Below, piece after piece: positions 1 through 8,163 of a stretch of 64,000 nucleotides of DNA (within the stretch, counting starts at the first letter, position 1; every line of letters starts with the position of its first letter). A model generated the notes under the pieces. The model ran no database searches, was not told the origin of the DNA, and worked only from the letters and a program-made list of their open reading frames with translations. Source of the stretch: Ulvibacterium sp965228935 (GTDB taxonomy: Bacteria > Bacteroidota > Bacteroidia > Flavobacteriales > Flavobacteriaceae); the NCBI RefSeq assembly GCF_965228935.1, contig NZ_OZ245846.1, positions 2,170,001-2,234,000 on the forward strand, written 5' to 3'. A program made the position numbers and the translations under genes.

Positions 1-310
1 TAATCAGATAAATTTCGTAGATTTTTTCCCAACTGAAAGTTCGATAATTGCTCGGATTGGTGAAATAGATGGAATGTGGTTCTACCAGAAAAGAGTGTTC
101 ATCTATAACATACTTTCCTTTGCCGTTTTTTACAAAAAGAAACGAAAAATAATCCGGACGAAATGATGGTGATTGGTAAGGAAGCGTAAAATTAATATCC
201 TTCAAATCAAGAATGGCAAAGCCTTCAGAAGGTTGAATTAAATCCACAGGCAGTCCTAGATGAAGATATAATTCATAGAGCGACTTTGCTTCGGGACTTT
301 CATTTTCCAT
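1..310 (-). CDS. AraC-type regulator, N-terminal part (runs off the left edge)
   Basis: An open minus-strand frame starts with ATG at 310 and runs without a stop to the window edge, giving about 103 residues. The segment FSFLFVKNGKGKY followed by FLVEPHSIYFTNP is the jelly-roll (cupin-like) pattern of the N-terminal sensing domain of AraC-family regulators common in Flavobacteriaceae. The C-terminal helix-turn-helix would lie outside the window, so the assignment rests on the sensor half only. Its place beyond a mobilization gene suggests it may be cargo of a mobile element. It could also be a stand-alone cupin protein. Confidence 0.6.
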   Translation of the reverse strand, partial: MENESPEAKSLYELYLHLGLPVDLIQPSEGFAILDLKDINFTLPYQSPSFRPDYFSFLFVKNGKGKYVIDEHSFLVEPHSIYFTNPSNYRTFSWEKIYEIYLI

Positions 311-380
311 TTCCCAGATTTTACCTTGGATGTTATACTACATAGGTATGGCTGTTACTTGCAAATTTAGAGAATCGTGG

Positions 381-617
381 TCAACAAATAATATTGATGT
401 AGAACAGAAACGGAGATAAAGAGTTTGATAAATTGGCCAATTTATAGGACAGCTTTTGGAATACGCAAAACTTTTTTAGAATGTCCCAAACCTGGTCTCT
501 TTTAGTAGTTTCGTTAATAGACCTTTTACGGGGCAGTTTTTCTGATAACAAGCCTAAAGCATTAAGTAAAAGCGAGCGAAACGCAGTTTCGTGCTGCAAG
601 TCCCAAATCCTTACCAA
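381..617 (-). CDS. Hypothetical short ORF downstream of the mobilization gene
   Basis: This 78-codon minus frame begins 30 nt after the stop of the BfmA-like gene. The middle part (SINETTKRDQVWDILKKF) looks protein-like but I recognise no family. The start overlaps one arm of a 16-bp inverted repeat (600-615), and another reading frame across that arm gives a short peptide beginning MKFGKDLGL. It may be a decayed gene remnant inside the element rather than a working gene. Confidence 0.2.
   Translation of the reverse strand: MVRIWDLQHETAFRSLLLNALGLLSEKLPRKRSINETTKRDQVWDILKKFCVFQKLSYKLANLSNSLSPFLFYINIIC
600..615. repeat. Left arm of a 16-bp inverted repeat
   Basis: The top strand reads GTCCCAAATCCTTACC here, the exact reverse complement of 1509-1524. 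The two arms bracket the BfmA-like mobilization gene. Confidence 0.7.
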
Positions 618-646
618 ACTTCATCCTATCTTTTTTGCGAGGCAGA

Positions 647-1210
647 TCAAAGTTCTTTCCTTAAATCTTGTTTCAAACTTTCCAGATCGCTTTCTCCGAT
701 TTCAATTTTGTAGTACGATTTTCCAAATCGGGGTTTTTCCAAGGTAATCCGGTCCAATACTTTCAAAACCCTTTTACGCTCATCTTTCCAATTCTCCTTT
801 AGCATATAATTATCATACTGGGTCACTTTATCCCTTCTCAAGGAATGGTCGAACATTTTTTGTTGCAACTCCAGATCCTTTCGCCGACTCTTTTCCACTT
901 TCTCCGCATAGTCGAAAATCTTTTTGAGCATCTCATGGATTTTTGGGATACTACTGTTCTTTTCCCAATTTCGAAGTAGTTCCTCTATGTAGTCGAACCT
1001 TTTGGTCATATAATGAACGTAACCCATATAGTCCATCAAGTATTTGTTCTTCGGGGAGATCTTTGCGCCCTCGAAGAAGTCCATCATTAGTTCCAAGGTC
1101 AGGGTATGTGACTTGGAGATCTTCTTTGAGAACTCCCGATATCTTCCGGCAACTATCCGATTGATGCTTATGGCCGAGAAATCGCTTTTTTTCTTCTTCT
1201 TCAACTCCAT
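647..1210 (-). CDS. BfmA/BtgA-family mobilization protein
   Basis: A 187-residue, very basic and helical protein. The N-terminus (FSAISINRIVAGRYREFSKKISKSHTLTLELMMDFF) resembles the ribbon-helix-helix-like start of BfmA/BtgA mobilization proteins of Bacteroidota, which are thought to bind an origin of transfer and assist a relaxase. The middle and C-terminal parts are charged and helix-rich (KVEKSRRKDLELQQKMFD). No relaxase or integrase gene is visible in the window, so the element is either incomplete or extends beyond the left edge. The 490-bp stretch upstream contains palindromes that could be its target. The family call is by recognition of the N-terminal pattern and was not searched. Confidence 0.6.
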   Translation of the reverse strand: MELKKKKKSDFSAISINRIVAGRYREFSKKISKSHTLTLELMMDFFEGAKISPKNKYLMDYMGYVHYMTKRFDYIEELLRNWEKNSSIPKIHEMLKKIFDYAEKVEKSRRKDLELQQKMFDHSLRRDKVTQYDNYMLKENWKDERKRVLKVLDRITLEKPRFGKSYYKIEIGESDLESLKQDLRKEL

Positions 1211-1309
1211 TTACAGTAATTTTTTTCAACGTTTATGGGGTCCCACAGGGTTTTTACTGCGTTTTTGATACAAAAAAATTTAGACCTTTGTTTTTAAGTT
1301 AATGAAAAT

Positions 1310-1407
1310 CAGCGGTTTGCAGTTCGTAACATCGCTTTAGCGTGTTACCCTCTTGCTTTACAAACCTTATCCGCTTCGCCGCTAAAATTTGTAAACCTCT
1401 ATGAGGT
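1310..1407. other. Palindromic intergenic stretch, candidate oriT
   Basis: The 490-bp gap before tRNA-Arg holds no gene. At 1326-1348 GTAACA-t-CGCT is followed by AGCG-TGTTAC, a near-perfect palindrome with one bulged base. It is bracketed by GCGGTTTG upstream and CAAACC...CCGC downstream. A second palindrome, ACCTCtATGAGGT, lies at 1395-1407. Nested palindromes just upstream of a mobilization gene fit an origin of transfer, but this is inference from position and shape only. Confidence 0.3.
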
Positions 1408-1508
1408 ACTTTTCAATGAAAAAGTAGGTTGCGCCCTATCCGATTTTTTCCATACGCTTATCTTCCGAACGCTAAAAAAACCGAACAGGAACCATGCGCA
1501 AAAGTTAC

Positions 1509-1524
1509 GGTAAGGATTTGGGAC
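1509..1524. repeat. Right arm of the 16-bp inverted repeat
   Basis: The top strand reads GGTAAGGATTTGGGAC, exactly complementary in reverse to 600-615. The similarity continues outward as AAGTT on both arms with one extra base here. Confidence 0.7.
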
Positions 1525-1659
1525 ACAATATTTATTGAATTTATCCTAAGATAGGTGAATATTGACCATGAAAGAACATTCCATATAAAATGACTCCAAT
1601 TGAATTAAAGAATGTTAAAATTTGAGAAATTTTTATGTGTTTGCAATTTGTTTGCAAAT

Positions 1660-1692
1660 AAAAAAGTCTCAGAAGAATAATATCTCTGAGAC
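1660..1692 (-). terminator. Terminator downstream of tRNA-Arg
   Basis: Read on the minus strand, GTCTCAGA and TCTGAGAC form a perfect 8-bp stem (1666-1673 with 1685-1692) followed by a run of six T. It lies just past the 3' end of tRNA-Arg. Confidence 0.7.
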
Positions 1693-1703
1693 CCTGTAAA
1701 TAC

Positions 1704-1780
1704 TGGTGATCGCGACAGGATTCGAACCTGTGACCGTCTGCTTAGAAGGCAGATGCTCTATCCAGCTGAGCTACGCGACC
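1704..1780 (-). tRNA. tRNA-Arg (anticodon TCT)
   Basis: A complete cloverleaf lies on the minus strand. The acceptor arm GGTCGCG at 1780-1774 pairs with CGCGATC at 1714-1708 with one G-U pair. It has an AGCTCAGCTGG-type D arm, anticodon loop CTTCTAA (anticodon TCT), T arm with GGTTCGAATCC, discriminator A and encoded CCA at 1706-1704. The gene has an 8-bp stem terminator after it. Upstream lie two tandem 62-bp units that repeat its first bases. Confidence 0.95.
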
Positions 1781-1904
1781 TTGCGTCGTGTTGCGAAGCT
1801 GCCCGTCCGCCCCAGCGGAGCGTTGGCGGAAGCTACGCGACCTTGCGTTTCGTTGCGAAACTGCCTGTCCGACCCCAGCGGAGTGATGGCGGAAGCTCGC
1901 GACC
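1781..1904. repeat. Two tandem 62-bp units repeating the tRNA-Arg 5' end
   Basis: Unit A (1781-1842) and unit B (1843-1904) are each 62 bp and differ by about ten scattered changes including one gained and one lost base. Each unit ends with AGCT(A)CGCGACC, the complement of the first twelve or so bases of tRNA-Arg (1769-1780). Both contain CCCAGCGGAG followed by TGGCGG, giving a partly palindromic centre. Confidence 0.8.
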
Positions 1905-1912
1905 CTAGAAAC

Positions 1913-1939
1913 AAAAAAGCTCCAAGTTTCCTTGGGGCT
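1913..1939 (-). terminator. Terminator downstream of initiator tRNA-Met
   Basis: On the minus strand AGCCCCAAG, loop GAAA, CTTGGAGCT forms a 9-bp stem with one G-U pair and is followed by six T. It lies 4 nt beyond the tRNA 3' end, so this tRNA is probably a single-gene transcript. Confidence 0.75.
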
Positions 1940-1942
1940 TCT

Positions 1943-2008
<66 letters not shown>

Positions 2009-2018
<10 letters not shown>

Positions 2019-2149
2019 ATGTATCTTAAAAGTGCTTTATGGGCACTTGGTTTATTATGTTTACTCAGTTCCGGTAGGTACCCTGTCCTGAGCCAAGTCG
2101 AAGGATACTGCTTTAATGTTGAGCCTGTCGAAACACTACCCCGCGATGT
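2009..2149. repeat. REP-like insert bracketed by a 14-bp duplication of the tRNA-Met 5' end
   Basis: CTACCCCGCGATGT occurs at 2009-2022 (inside and just before the tRNA 5' end) and again at 2136-2149. Between them, TCCTGAGCCAAGTCGAAGGA (2086-2105) and GTTGAGCCTGTCGAAAC (2118-2134) share the GAGC...GTCGAA core of dispersed REP-like palindromes I know from flavobacterial intergenic regions. The flanking duplication looks like a target-site duplication or a repeat-mediated insertion in the tRNA leader. Confidence 0.7.
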
Positions 2150-2155
2150 GGACGG

Positions 2156-2186
2156 CAAAGATACAACGGTTTTTTAGTATTATCAA
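2156..2186 (-). promoter_or_regulatory. Promoter for initiator tRNA-Met
   Basis: Read on the minus strand, TTG at 2186-2184, a 20-nt spacer and TATCTTTG at 2163-2156 match the Bacteroidota primary-sigma consensus (TTG, TAnnTTTG). The start of transcription would fall close to 2149, directly before the duplicated tRNA 5' end, so the native layout was probably promoter followed at once by the tRNA. Confidence 0.65.
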
Positions 2187-2265
2187 ATCCTACCAAAAAA
2201 GAATTATTTCTCGAACGGTCTCATGAAAATTAAGAAAATCCATACCTTCGAAACTTTAGGCACCT

Positions 2266-3633
2266 ATGGAAGCAATTAACGAATTTTTGGCCATTCTTAT
2301 CTCGTATACGGAATGGATCATGTTATTTTTGGTCATAGGGGGTGGCATTTTTTTGGCTTTCTATTCAAGATTTAAACCTTACCGTTATTTTAGGCATGCC
2401 ATAGGCATTACTGCCGGTAAATACGATGACCCCAATGACCCAGGGGAAGTAAGTCATCTTCAAGCTTTATCTTCCGCCGTGGCCGCAACGGTGGGCCTGG
2501 GCAATATTTCCGGAGTGGCCATAGCCATTTATATGGGAGGGCCTGGAGTCGTTTTTTGGATATGGGTTACGGCCATAATCGGGATGTGTATCAAATTCTA
2601 TTCCTGTAGTCTGGCCATTATGTTCCGGGATACGGATAGTGATGGAAAGTTGCAGGGAGGTCCCATGTATTATATTACCCAAGGTATGGGAAACAAGGCC
2701 AAACCCTTGGCCATCTTCTTCTGTATTGCTGGATTGGTCGGTTTTTTGGGGGTTTTTACTGTTAACCAATTTACCCAAACCTTTTGGAATGTGGTAGAGC
2801 CCAATGAATCCATATCCAATTTGGGGGAGTTTAATTGGAAGCTGATTATAGGGATTGTTCTTTCCATTATCACCTCCTTTGTGATTTTTGGGGGACTTCA
2901 AAAGATTGCAAAAGTTGCTACGGCCATTGTTCCCTTTATGGTATTGCTCTACTTTCTGGCCGTTCTCATCATTATGGTTATGAATCCCTCGGACATCCTA
3001 CCGTCTTTTCAGTTGATATTCAGTGAAGCGTTTAATCTAAAAACAGCCATGGCCGGAGGTTTTTGGGGCTTGGTGATCTTGGGTGTACGGCGTGCCGTCT
3101 TTTCCAATGAGGCCGGTTTGGGAAGTGCTCCCATGTACCATGGCCAATCAAAGACCAATGAACCTATTCAGGAGGGATTGGTCTCCATGCTTGGGCCTTT
3201 TATAGATACCATTATTGTATGTACGTTGACCGCTATCGTCATCATCTTAAGTGGGGCTTATTTGGAAGCTGAGAACAATGGAATTCTAATGACCCTCATT
3301 GCCTTTGAGAAATCACTTTTTGGCTATGGTGATGTACTTTTGATGTTTATTGTTTCAGCCTTCGCCTTGTCCACCCTGTTTACCTATTCCTATTACGGGA
3401 CAAAATGCCTATCGTTTTTGACCAATGCCAAGATCGGAAAGGTTTTTAATATCTATTATGTGGCTACTATTACCTTTGCGGCGGTAGCTTCGGTGGACTT
3501 GGTTATCAATTTAATCGATTTGGCCTATGCCTTAATGTGCATCCCCAATATGATTGCCGTACTTTACCTTGCACCAAAAGTGAACCAACAAATGAAAATC
3601 TATTTTGAAAAAAAGGAACATGGCAGGGCATAA
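2266..3633 (+). CDS. Alanine/glycine:cation symporter (AGCS family)
   Basis: A 455-residue inner-membrane transporter that imports alanine or glycine with Na+ or H+. Family signatures are visible: AVAATVGLGNISGVAIAI near residue 72, GGPMYYI near 131 and the conserved SNEAGLGSAPMYH near 285. About ten hydrophobic spans follow each other with charged ends, and the length is normal for the family. The start ATG at 2266 gives a short N-terminus before the first membrane span. The next gene, era, starts 14 nt inside its 3' end, so the two are probably co-transcribed. Substrate is by family, not shown here. Confidence 0.88.
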   Translation: MEAINEFLAILISYTEWIMLFLVIGGGIFLAFYSRFKPYRYFRHAIGITAGKYDDPNDPGEVSHLQALSSAVAATVGLGNISGVAIAIYMGGPGVVFWIWVTAIIGMCIKFYSCSLAIMFRDTDSDGKLQGGPMYYITQGMGNKAKPLAIFFCIAGLVGFLGVFTVNQFTQTFWNVVEPNESISNLGEFNWKLIIGIVLSIITSFVIFGGLQKIAKVATAIVPFMVLLYFLAVLIIMVMNPSDILPSFQLIFSEAFNLKTAMAGGFWGLVILGVRRAVFSNEAGLGSAPMYHGQSKTNEPIQEGLVSMLGPFIDTIIVCTLTAIVIILSGAYLEAENNGILMTLIAFEKSLFGYGDVLLMFIVSAFALSTLFTYSYYGTKCLSFLTNAKIGKVFNIYYVATITFAAVASVDLVINLIDLAYALMCIPNMIAVLYLAPKVNQQMKIYFEKKEHGRA

Positions 3634-4504
3634 ATCGGGATTTGTCAATATCATAGGAAATCCTAACGTAGGAAAGTCTACCTTGATGAATGCCTTTGTG
3701 GGCGAAAAACTGTCCATAATCACCTCCAAGGCGCAGACCACCCGGCATCGTATTTTGGGGATTGTCAATGGAGATAATTTTCAGCTGGTCATTTCCGATA
3801 CCCCGGGGATCATAAAACCCGCATACGAATTACAGTCCAATATGATGGATTTTGTAAAATCCGCCTTTGAGGACGCGGATGTTCTGTTGTATATGGTAGA
3901 AATTGGGGAAAAAGCATTAAAGGATGAACGATTCCTGGATAAAATCAAGAACAGTAAAATCCCGGTTCTTTTGCTGTTGAACAAAATTGATGCAGCCTCA
4001 CAAGAGCTGCTGGAAGAGCAAGTGCAATATTGGCAACACCTATTGCCCAAGGTAGAGATACACGCTATTTCGGCACTCCAAAACTTTAACGTAAAGGAAG
4101 TTTTTGATCGGATAATCCAATTGTTGCCCGAAGCTCCGCCCTACTATCCCAAAGACCAATTGACGGACAAGCCGGAGCGCTTTTTTGTGAATGAGACCAT
4201 TCGAGAAAAAATACTGACACATTATAAGAAGGAAATTCCGTATTCCGTGGAAATAGAGACCGAGGAATTTCTGGAAGACACGGACATCATCCGCATGCGT
4301 TCCGTAATTATGGTGGAGCGCGATTCCCAAAAAGGAATCATCATTGGCCATAAAGGCAGTGCCTTAAAGCGTGTAGGTGTAGAGGCCCGTAAGGATTTGG
4401 AAAAGTTCTTCGGTAAACAAGTCCATTTGGAATTGTACGTAAAAGTAAACAAGAATTGGCGTAACGATGCTGGACAACTTAGACGGTTTGGCTACAACAA
4501 TTAG
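3620..4504 (+). CDS. era: GTPase Era
   Basis: A 294-residue ribosome-assembly GTPase that binds 16S rRNA near its 3' end. G1 is GNPNVGKST at residues 13-21, G3 is DTPGI, and G4 is NKID. The C-terminal KH domain carries IIGHKGSALKRVG. I chose the ATG at 3620 (MAGHKSGF) rather than 3605 because Era proteins normally start just before HKxGFVNIIG. The gene overlaps the end of the symporter by 14 nt, suggesting translational coupling. A second ribosome GTPase, der, lies 2.3 kb downstream. Confidence 0.95.
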   Translation: MAGHKSGFVNIIGNPNVGKSTLMNAFVGEKLSIITSKAQTTRHRILGIVNGDNFQLVISDTPGIIKPAYELQSNMMDFVKSAFEDADVLLYMVEIGEKALKDERFLDKIKNSKIPVLLLLNKIDAASQELLEEQVQYWQHLLPKVEIHAISALQNFNVKEVFDRIIQLLPEAPPYYPKDQLTDKPERFFVNETIREKILTHYKKEIPYSVEIETEEFLEDTDIIRMRSVIMVERDSQKGIIIGHKGSALKRVGVEARKDLEKFFGKQVHLELYVKVNKNWRNDAGQLRRFGYNN

Positions 4505-4526
4505 GTGATTAACATTTTCATTCCTA

Positions 4527-4592
4527 TTCCCTAACCTTTTCCTATTCTTTAGCTAACGATAACTTAGGCTTTAGCTAACCTTTAATTGTATT
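4527..4592 (+). promoter_or_regulatory. Six 11-bp phased repeats, candidate Pho-box-like operator
   Basis: Split every 11 bp, 4527-4592 reads as units beginning TTCCCTAACC, TTTCCTATTC, TTAGCTAACG, TAACTTAGGC, TTAGCTAACC and TTAATTGTAT. Units 3 and 5 match at nine of eleven bases. Direct repeats with an 11-bp period, one helical turn, are the layout of PhoB/PhoP operators in other phyla. The array ends about 40 bp before the start of a phosphatase-like lipoprotein. No experimental Pho box is known to me for this group, so the role is inferred. Confidence 0.4.
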
Positions 4593-4632
4593 GAAAGCTT
4601 CATCTTGTCATCAACTAAAAAACCGACTTAAG

Positions 4633-6168
4633 ATGAAACTTTTTACTAGAATCCTATCCTTGGGATTACTTTTCTCTATTCTTTCCTGTGATAAATTGGA
4701 TGATTTCCTTGGTGATCCGGATGGACATGACGATGATGATCCGATAATGGACATAAATTTTGTGTATAAGAACACCATTCAGGTTGGTGGTGAAGGAGCT
4801 GCGGAGATTTCGGCATATGACCCCATGACCAAGAAACTGTTTACGGTTAATGTGGAGACCAATGGAATATCGGTCTACGATATCTCAAATCTTGATGCAC
4901 CCATGCAACTGACGTCCATTGAATTGGCCGGTTCCGGAGCCCCAAATAGTGTAGCGGTAAAGAATGGTATGTTGGCTGTGGCCGTGGAAGCCGAAGTAAA
5001 ACAAGACCATGGAACAATTAAGCTCTTTGATACAGAAACCCAGGATTATCTAAACTCTTTCACCGTTGGTGCTTTACCGGATATGCTGACTTTCTCACCG
5101 GATGGAAAGTACATTGTTTCGGCCAATGAAGGAGAACCGAACGACGATTATACCAACGATCCATGTGGCTCGGTAAGTATTGTAAATGTCGCCGAAAGTA
5201 CAGTAGAGACCATTGGTTTTGATAAATTCAATATGGATGTACACACGCTCGCTGAAGGTGGGTTCCGAGTGTTTGGTCCCAATGCAAGCCTTGCCATGGA
5301 TGTAGAGCCGGAATATGTGGCTATTTCCGAAGATTCAAAAACAGCTTGGATTGCCCTTCAGGAAAATAACGGGGTAGCCAAGGTAAATTTGGAGAGCAAG
5401 TATGTGGAGGCTATTTATCCTTTAGGATTTAAGGATTACTCCATGCCCGGTAACGAAATAGATCCTAGCGACAGGGATGATAAAACAGAGCTGGCTAGTT
5501 ATCCGGTATTCGGAATCTATCAGCCGGACGCAATTGCATATGCAAAAATCAATGGTACGGAATACATCATTACGGCCAATGAAGGGGATGCCAGGGAATA
5601 TGAAGGCACTCCTGGATTCATTGAAGAAGAGCGTATTGGGGATATTATGCTGGATCCCACGGTTTTTCCGGATGCAGCAATGTTGCAGGATGAGGCCGTA
5701 TTGGGGAGATTAAAAATCACTACTACCCTGGGCGATACTGATGGGGATGGTTATTTTGAGGAATTGTATAGCTATGGTGCACGATCGTTTACTATTTGGA
5801 CAGGGAACGGTCAATTGGTATACGATAGTGGCAATGACATAGCTATGCAAACCTTAAGCCTCACCCCGGATGTATTTAACGGGGAAGACGGAAGAAGCGA
5901 CGATAAAGGGGCAGAACCCGAGGCGGTGGAGGTCTTACAGATTGGTGAAAAGTTCATTCTGTTTGTTGGTTTGGAAAGAAATAATCAGGTAATGATTTAC
6001 GATATCACCAATCCATACGCGCCTGTATTTATGGATATCCTATCCAATGCCGGAGATATTGGCCCAGAGGGAGTGTTGGCCATTCCTGCGGAGTATAGCC
6101 CTTCAGGAAAAGATGTATTGGTAGTTAGTAACGAGGTAAGCGGAACCGTTACTTTTTACGAAAATTAG
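4633..6168 (+). CDS. Choice-of-anchor I family lipoprotein (phosphatase-like propeller)
   Basis: An envelope lipoprotein of 511 residues. I start it at 4633 (MKLFTRILSLGLLFSILSC) because this gives a clean signal peptide ending in the lipobox LSC. The Asp-rich segment after it (GHDDDDP) is a flexible linker. The body shows propeller-like repeats and family motifs: NEGEPNDDYTNDPCGSVSIV, GPNASLAMDVEPEYVAISED, ITANEGDAREY and EGVLAIPAEYSPSGKDVLVVSNE. Members are often annotated as alkaline phosphatase-like, but the activity is unproven. An 11-bp phased repeat array lies directly upstream, consistent with phosphate control. Confidence 0.75.
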   Translation: MKLFTRILSLGLLFSILSCDKLDDFLGDPDGHDDDDPIMDINFVYKNTIQVGGEGAAEISAYDPMTKKLFTVNVETNGISVYDISNLDAPMQLTSIELAGSGAPNSVAVKNGMLAVAVEAEVKQDHGTIKLFDTETQDYLNSFTVGALPDMLTFSPDGKYIVSANEGEPNDDYTNDPCGSVSIVNVAESTVETIGFDKFNMDVHTLAEGGFRVFGPNASLAMDVEPEYVAISEDSKTAWIALQENNGVAKVNLESKYVEAIYPLGFKDYSMPGNEIDPSDRDDKTELASYPVFGIYQPDAIAYAKINGTEYIITANEGDAREYEGTPGFIEEERIGDIMLDPTVFPDAAMLQDEAVLGRLKITTTLGDTDGDGYFEELYSYGARSFTIWTGNGQLVYDSGNDIAMQTLSLTPDVFNGEDGRSDDKGAEPEAVEVLQIGEKFILFVGLERNNQVMIYDITNPYAPVFMDILSNAGDIGPEGVLAIPAEYSPSGKDVLVVSNEVSGTVTFYEN

Positions 6169-6212
6169 TGTAATTAATTGATTGGGATGGATGATTTTTG
6201 ACCGATTGTGAA

Positions 6213-6725
6213 TCAATCGGTCAGGGTCTCCATCATAAATTGATACAGTTCCCGCATTTGGGGCTTGCCTTTGCGTTTCCCCATCCTTCCAAAGGCATAC
6301 AGTACAAACCATAGGATTACCATAAAGATCATAACTCCCATTTGCAGTCCGTAAGGTCGGTCAAGTGATGCATAGGAATAAGCCCAAATCCCAAAAATGA
6401 TGAAGAACGTTCCCACACCAAAATGAAGGAACATAAAAAATGTCCATAAGGTGGGGTTGGGCCCAAAAAGCCCATAGAGTTTACTGTTCTTTATATCAAT
6501 TTCATTGATTTCCAAATGTAATTGAGGTGACCAAAAATGGATATGTTCCTTGTTGAACTTGATAAATACATGGTCATCTATCCTCTTCAACAAAAAGGGA
6601 TTTTTTTTGGCCTGCTCAAAGGCCTCCAGCACTGTCTCCTTCCTATTTGGCAACTCTAACTGGAACCTTGGCCTGAGAACAATATCATTGGGTAGCGTTT
6701 TCAAAACAAACAACTTAAGCAACAA
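6213..6725 (-). CDS. Hypothetical membrane protein next to der
   Basis: A 170-residue protein with a soluble N-terminal part (LRPRFQLELPNRKETVLEAFEQAKKNPFLLKRIDDHVFIKF) and two membrane spans at about residues 93-117 and 127-146. The end is basic (RMGKRKGKPQ). It is transcribed divergently from der, 57 bp apart, and I recall the same pairing in other flavobacteria. I do not recognise a function. The N-terminal part may be a small beta-rich domain facing the cytoplasm. Confidence 0.75.
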   Translation of the reverse strand: MLLKLFVLKTLPNDIVLRPRFQLELPNRKETVLEAFEQAKKNPFLLKRIDDHVFIKFNKEHIHFWSPQLHLEINEIDIKNSKLYGLFGPNPTLWTFFMFLHFGVGTFFIIFGIWAYSYASLDRPYGLQMGVMIFMVILWFVLYAFGRMGKRKGKPQMRELYQFMMETLTD

Positions 6726-6757
6726 AAAGATAGTGCTTTTTCTTCAGATTTTAGTGG

Positions 6758-6765
6758 TATTTTTG
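6758..6765 (+). promoter_or_regulatory. -7 element before der
   Basis: TATTTTTG matches TAnnTTTG and lies 17 nt before the der start codon. No TTG is found at the expected 20-nt spacing, so confidence is low. Confidence 0.35.
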
Positions 6766-6782
6766 CCGCAAACTTCTGAGGA

Positions 6783-8087
6783 ATGAGTGCTATCGTAGCC
6801 ATTGTGGGGCGGCCAAATGTTGGGAAATCTACTTTTTTTAACCGTCTCATACAGCGCCGTGAGGCCATAGTGGATGCCATTAGCGGAGTTACCCGTGACC
6901 GCCACTATGGAAAAAGCGATTGGAATGGAAAGGAATTCTCCCTAATAGATACTGGGGGTTATGTTGTTGGCAGTGATGATATTTTTGAAAAGGAAATTGA
7001 TAAACAGGTGGAGCTGGCCATTGACGAGGCAGACGCCATTATTTTTATGGTGGACGTGGAATCCGGGGTGACGGGAATGGATGAGGAAGTGGCAAAATTA
7101 CTTCGAAGAATGGACAAACCAGTTTTTTTAACGGTCAATAAGGTGGATAATGCCAAACGGGCAGCGGATGCCGTTGAATTCTATGCGCTGGGATTGGGTG
7201 AATACTATCCCCTTTCCAGTATCAACGGAAGTGGAACCGGGGAGCTATTGGACGATTTGGTCAAGGTGCTGCCCGAAAAGGAAATGGAAAAGGACAATTT
7301 GCCCAGATTCACGGTGGTAGGCAGGCCAAACGCGGGAAAATCATCCTTTATCAATGCACTGATCGGGGAGGAACGGTACATTGTAACCGATATTGCGGGA
7401 ACCACCAGGGATAGCATAGACACCAAATACAATCGTTTTGGATTTGAGTTCAATTTGGTGGATACCGCAGGTATACGAAGGAAGGCCAAGGTAAAGGAGG
7501 ATTTGGAGTTTTATTCCGTAATGCGTTCGGTAAGGGCTATCGAACATTGTGATGTCTGCCTCCTTTTGTTCGATGCCACCCGAGGATTCGATGGACAAGT
7601 GGAAAACATTTTTTGGCTGGCACAACGGAACAACAAGGGTATTGTGATTTTGGTCAATAAATGGGATTTAGTAGGGGATAAGGACACCCGTACCATGAAA
7701 CAATATACCCAAAAGATCAAACAGGCAATGGAACCTTTTACGGATGTACCGGTACTCTTTATTTCCGTACTGACTAAGCAACGCATTTTCAAAGCTATAG
7801 AAACGGCGGTAGAGGTGTATAAGAATCGTTCCAAACGTATTCCCACTCGCAAGTTGAACGATGTAATGTTGCCCATTATCCAGAATACACCCCCGCCAGC
7901 GTACAAAGGGAAATACGTAAAGATAAAGTTCATTACACAGCTGCCGACCGCCTATCCCCAATTTGCTTTTTTCTGCAACCTGCCCCAGTATGTACGTGAG
8001 CCCTACAAGCGGTTTTTGGAAAACAAATTACGGGAACACTTTGACTTTACCGGAGTGCCTATTTCCATTTTTATGAGGAAGAAATAG
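6783..8087 (+). CDS. der: GTPase Der (EngA)
   Basis: A 434-residue double GTPase needed for maturation of the 50S ribosomal subunit. The first G domain has GRPNVGKST at residues 9-17, DTGGY and NKVD. The second has GRPNAGKSS near 180, DTAGI and NKWD. The C-terminal KH-like domain carries the [24 protein letters not shown] stretch typical of Der. Length and domain order are normal. A good -7 box lies 17 nt upstream, so it appears to have its own promoter. Confidence 0.96.
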   Translation: MSAIVAIVGRPNVGKSTFFNRLIQRREAIVDAISGVTRDRHYGKSDWNGKEFSLIDTGGYVVGSDDIFEKEIDKQVELAIDEADAIIFMVDVESGVTGMDEEVAKLLRRMDKPVFLTVNKVDNAKRAADAVEFYALGLGEYYPLSSINGSGTGELLDDLVKVLPEKEMEKDNLPRFTVVGRPNAGKSSFINALIGEERYIVTDIAGTTRDSIDTKYNRFGFEFNLVDTAGIRRKAKVKEDLEFYSVMRSVRAIEHCDVCLLLFDATRGFDGQVENIFWLAQRNNKGIVILVNKWDLVGDKDTRTMKQYTQKIKQAMEPFTDVPVLFISVLTKQRIFKAIETAVEVYKNRSKRIPTRKLNDVMLPIIQNTPPPAYKGKYVKIKFITQLPTAYPQFAFFCNLPQYVREPYKRFLENKLREHFDFTGVPISIFMRKK

Positions 8088-8163
8088 GCTTTTTAGGTTT
8101 TGGTGGTACTAGGGGCAGATGCTACTTGTTTATGTACATTTTTTCCGTCGATAGCGTTAAATT

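Noticed and set aside
2467..2901. Long minus-strand frame within the AGCS gene
   Set aside because: Antisense shadow: the plus frame has all family motifs and the minus translation is low-complexity.
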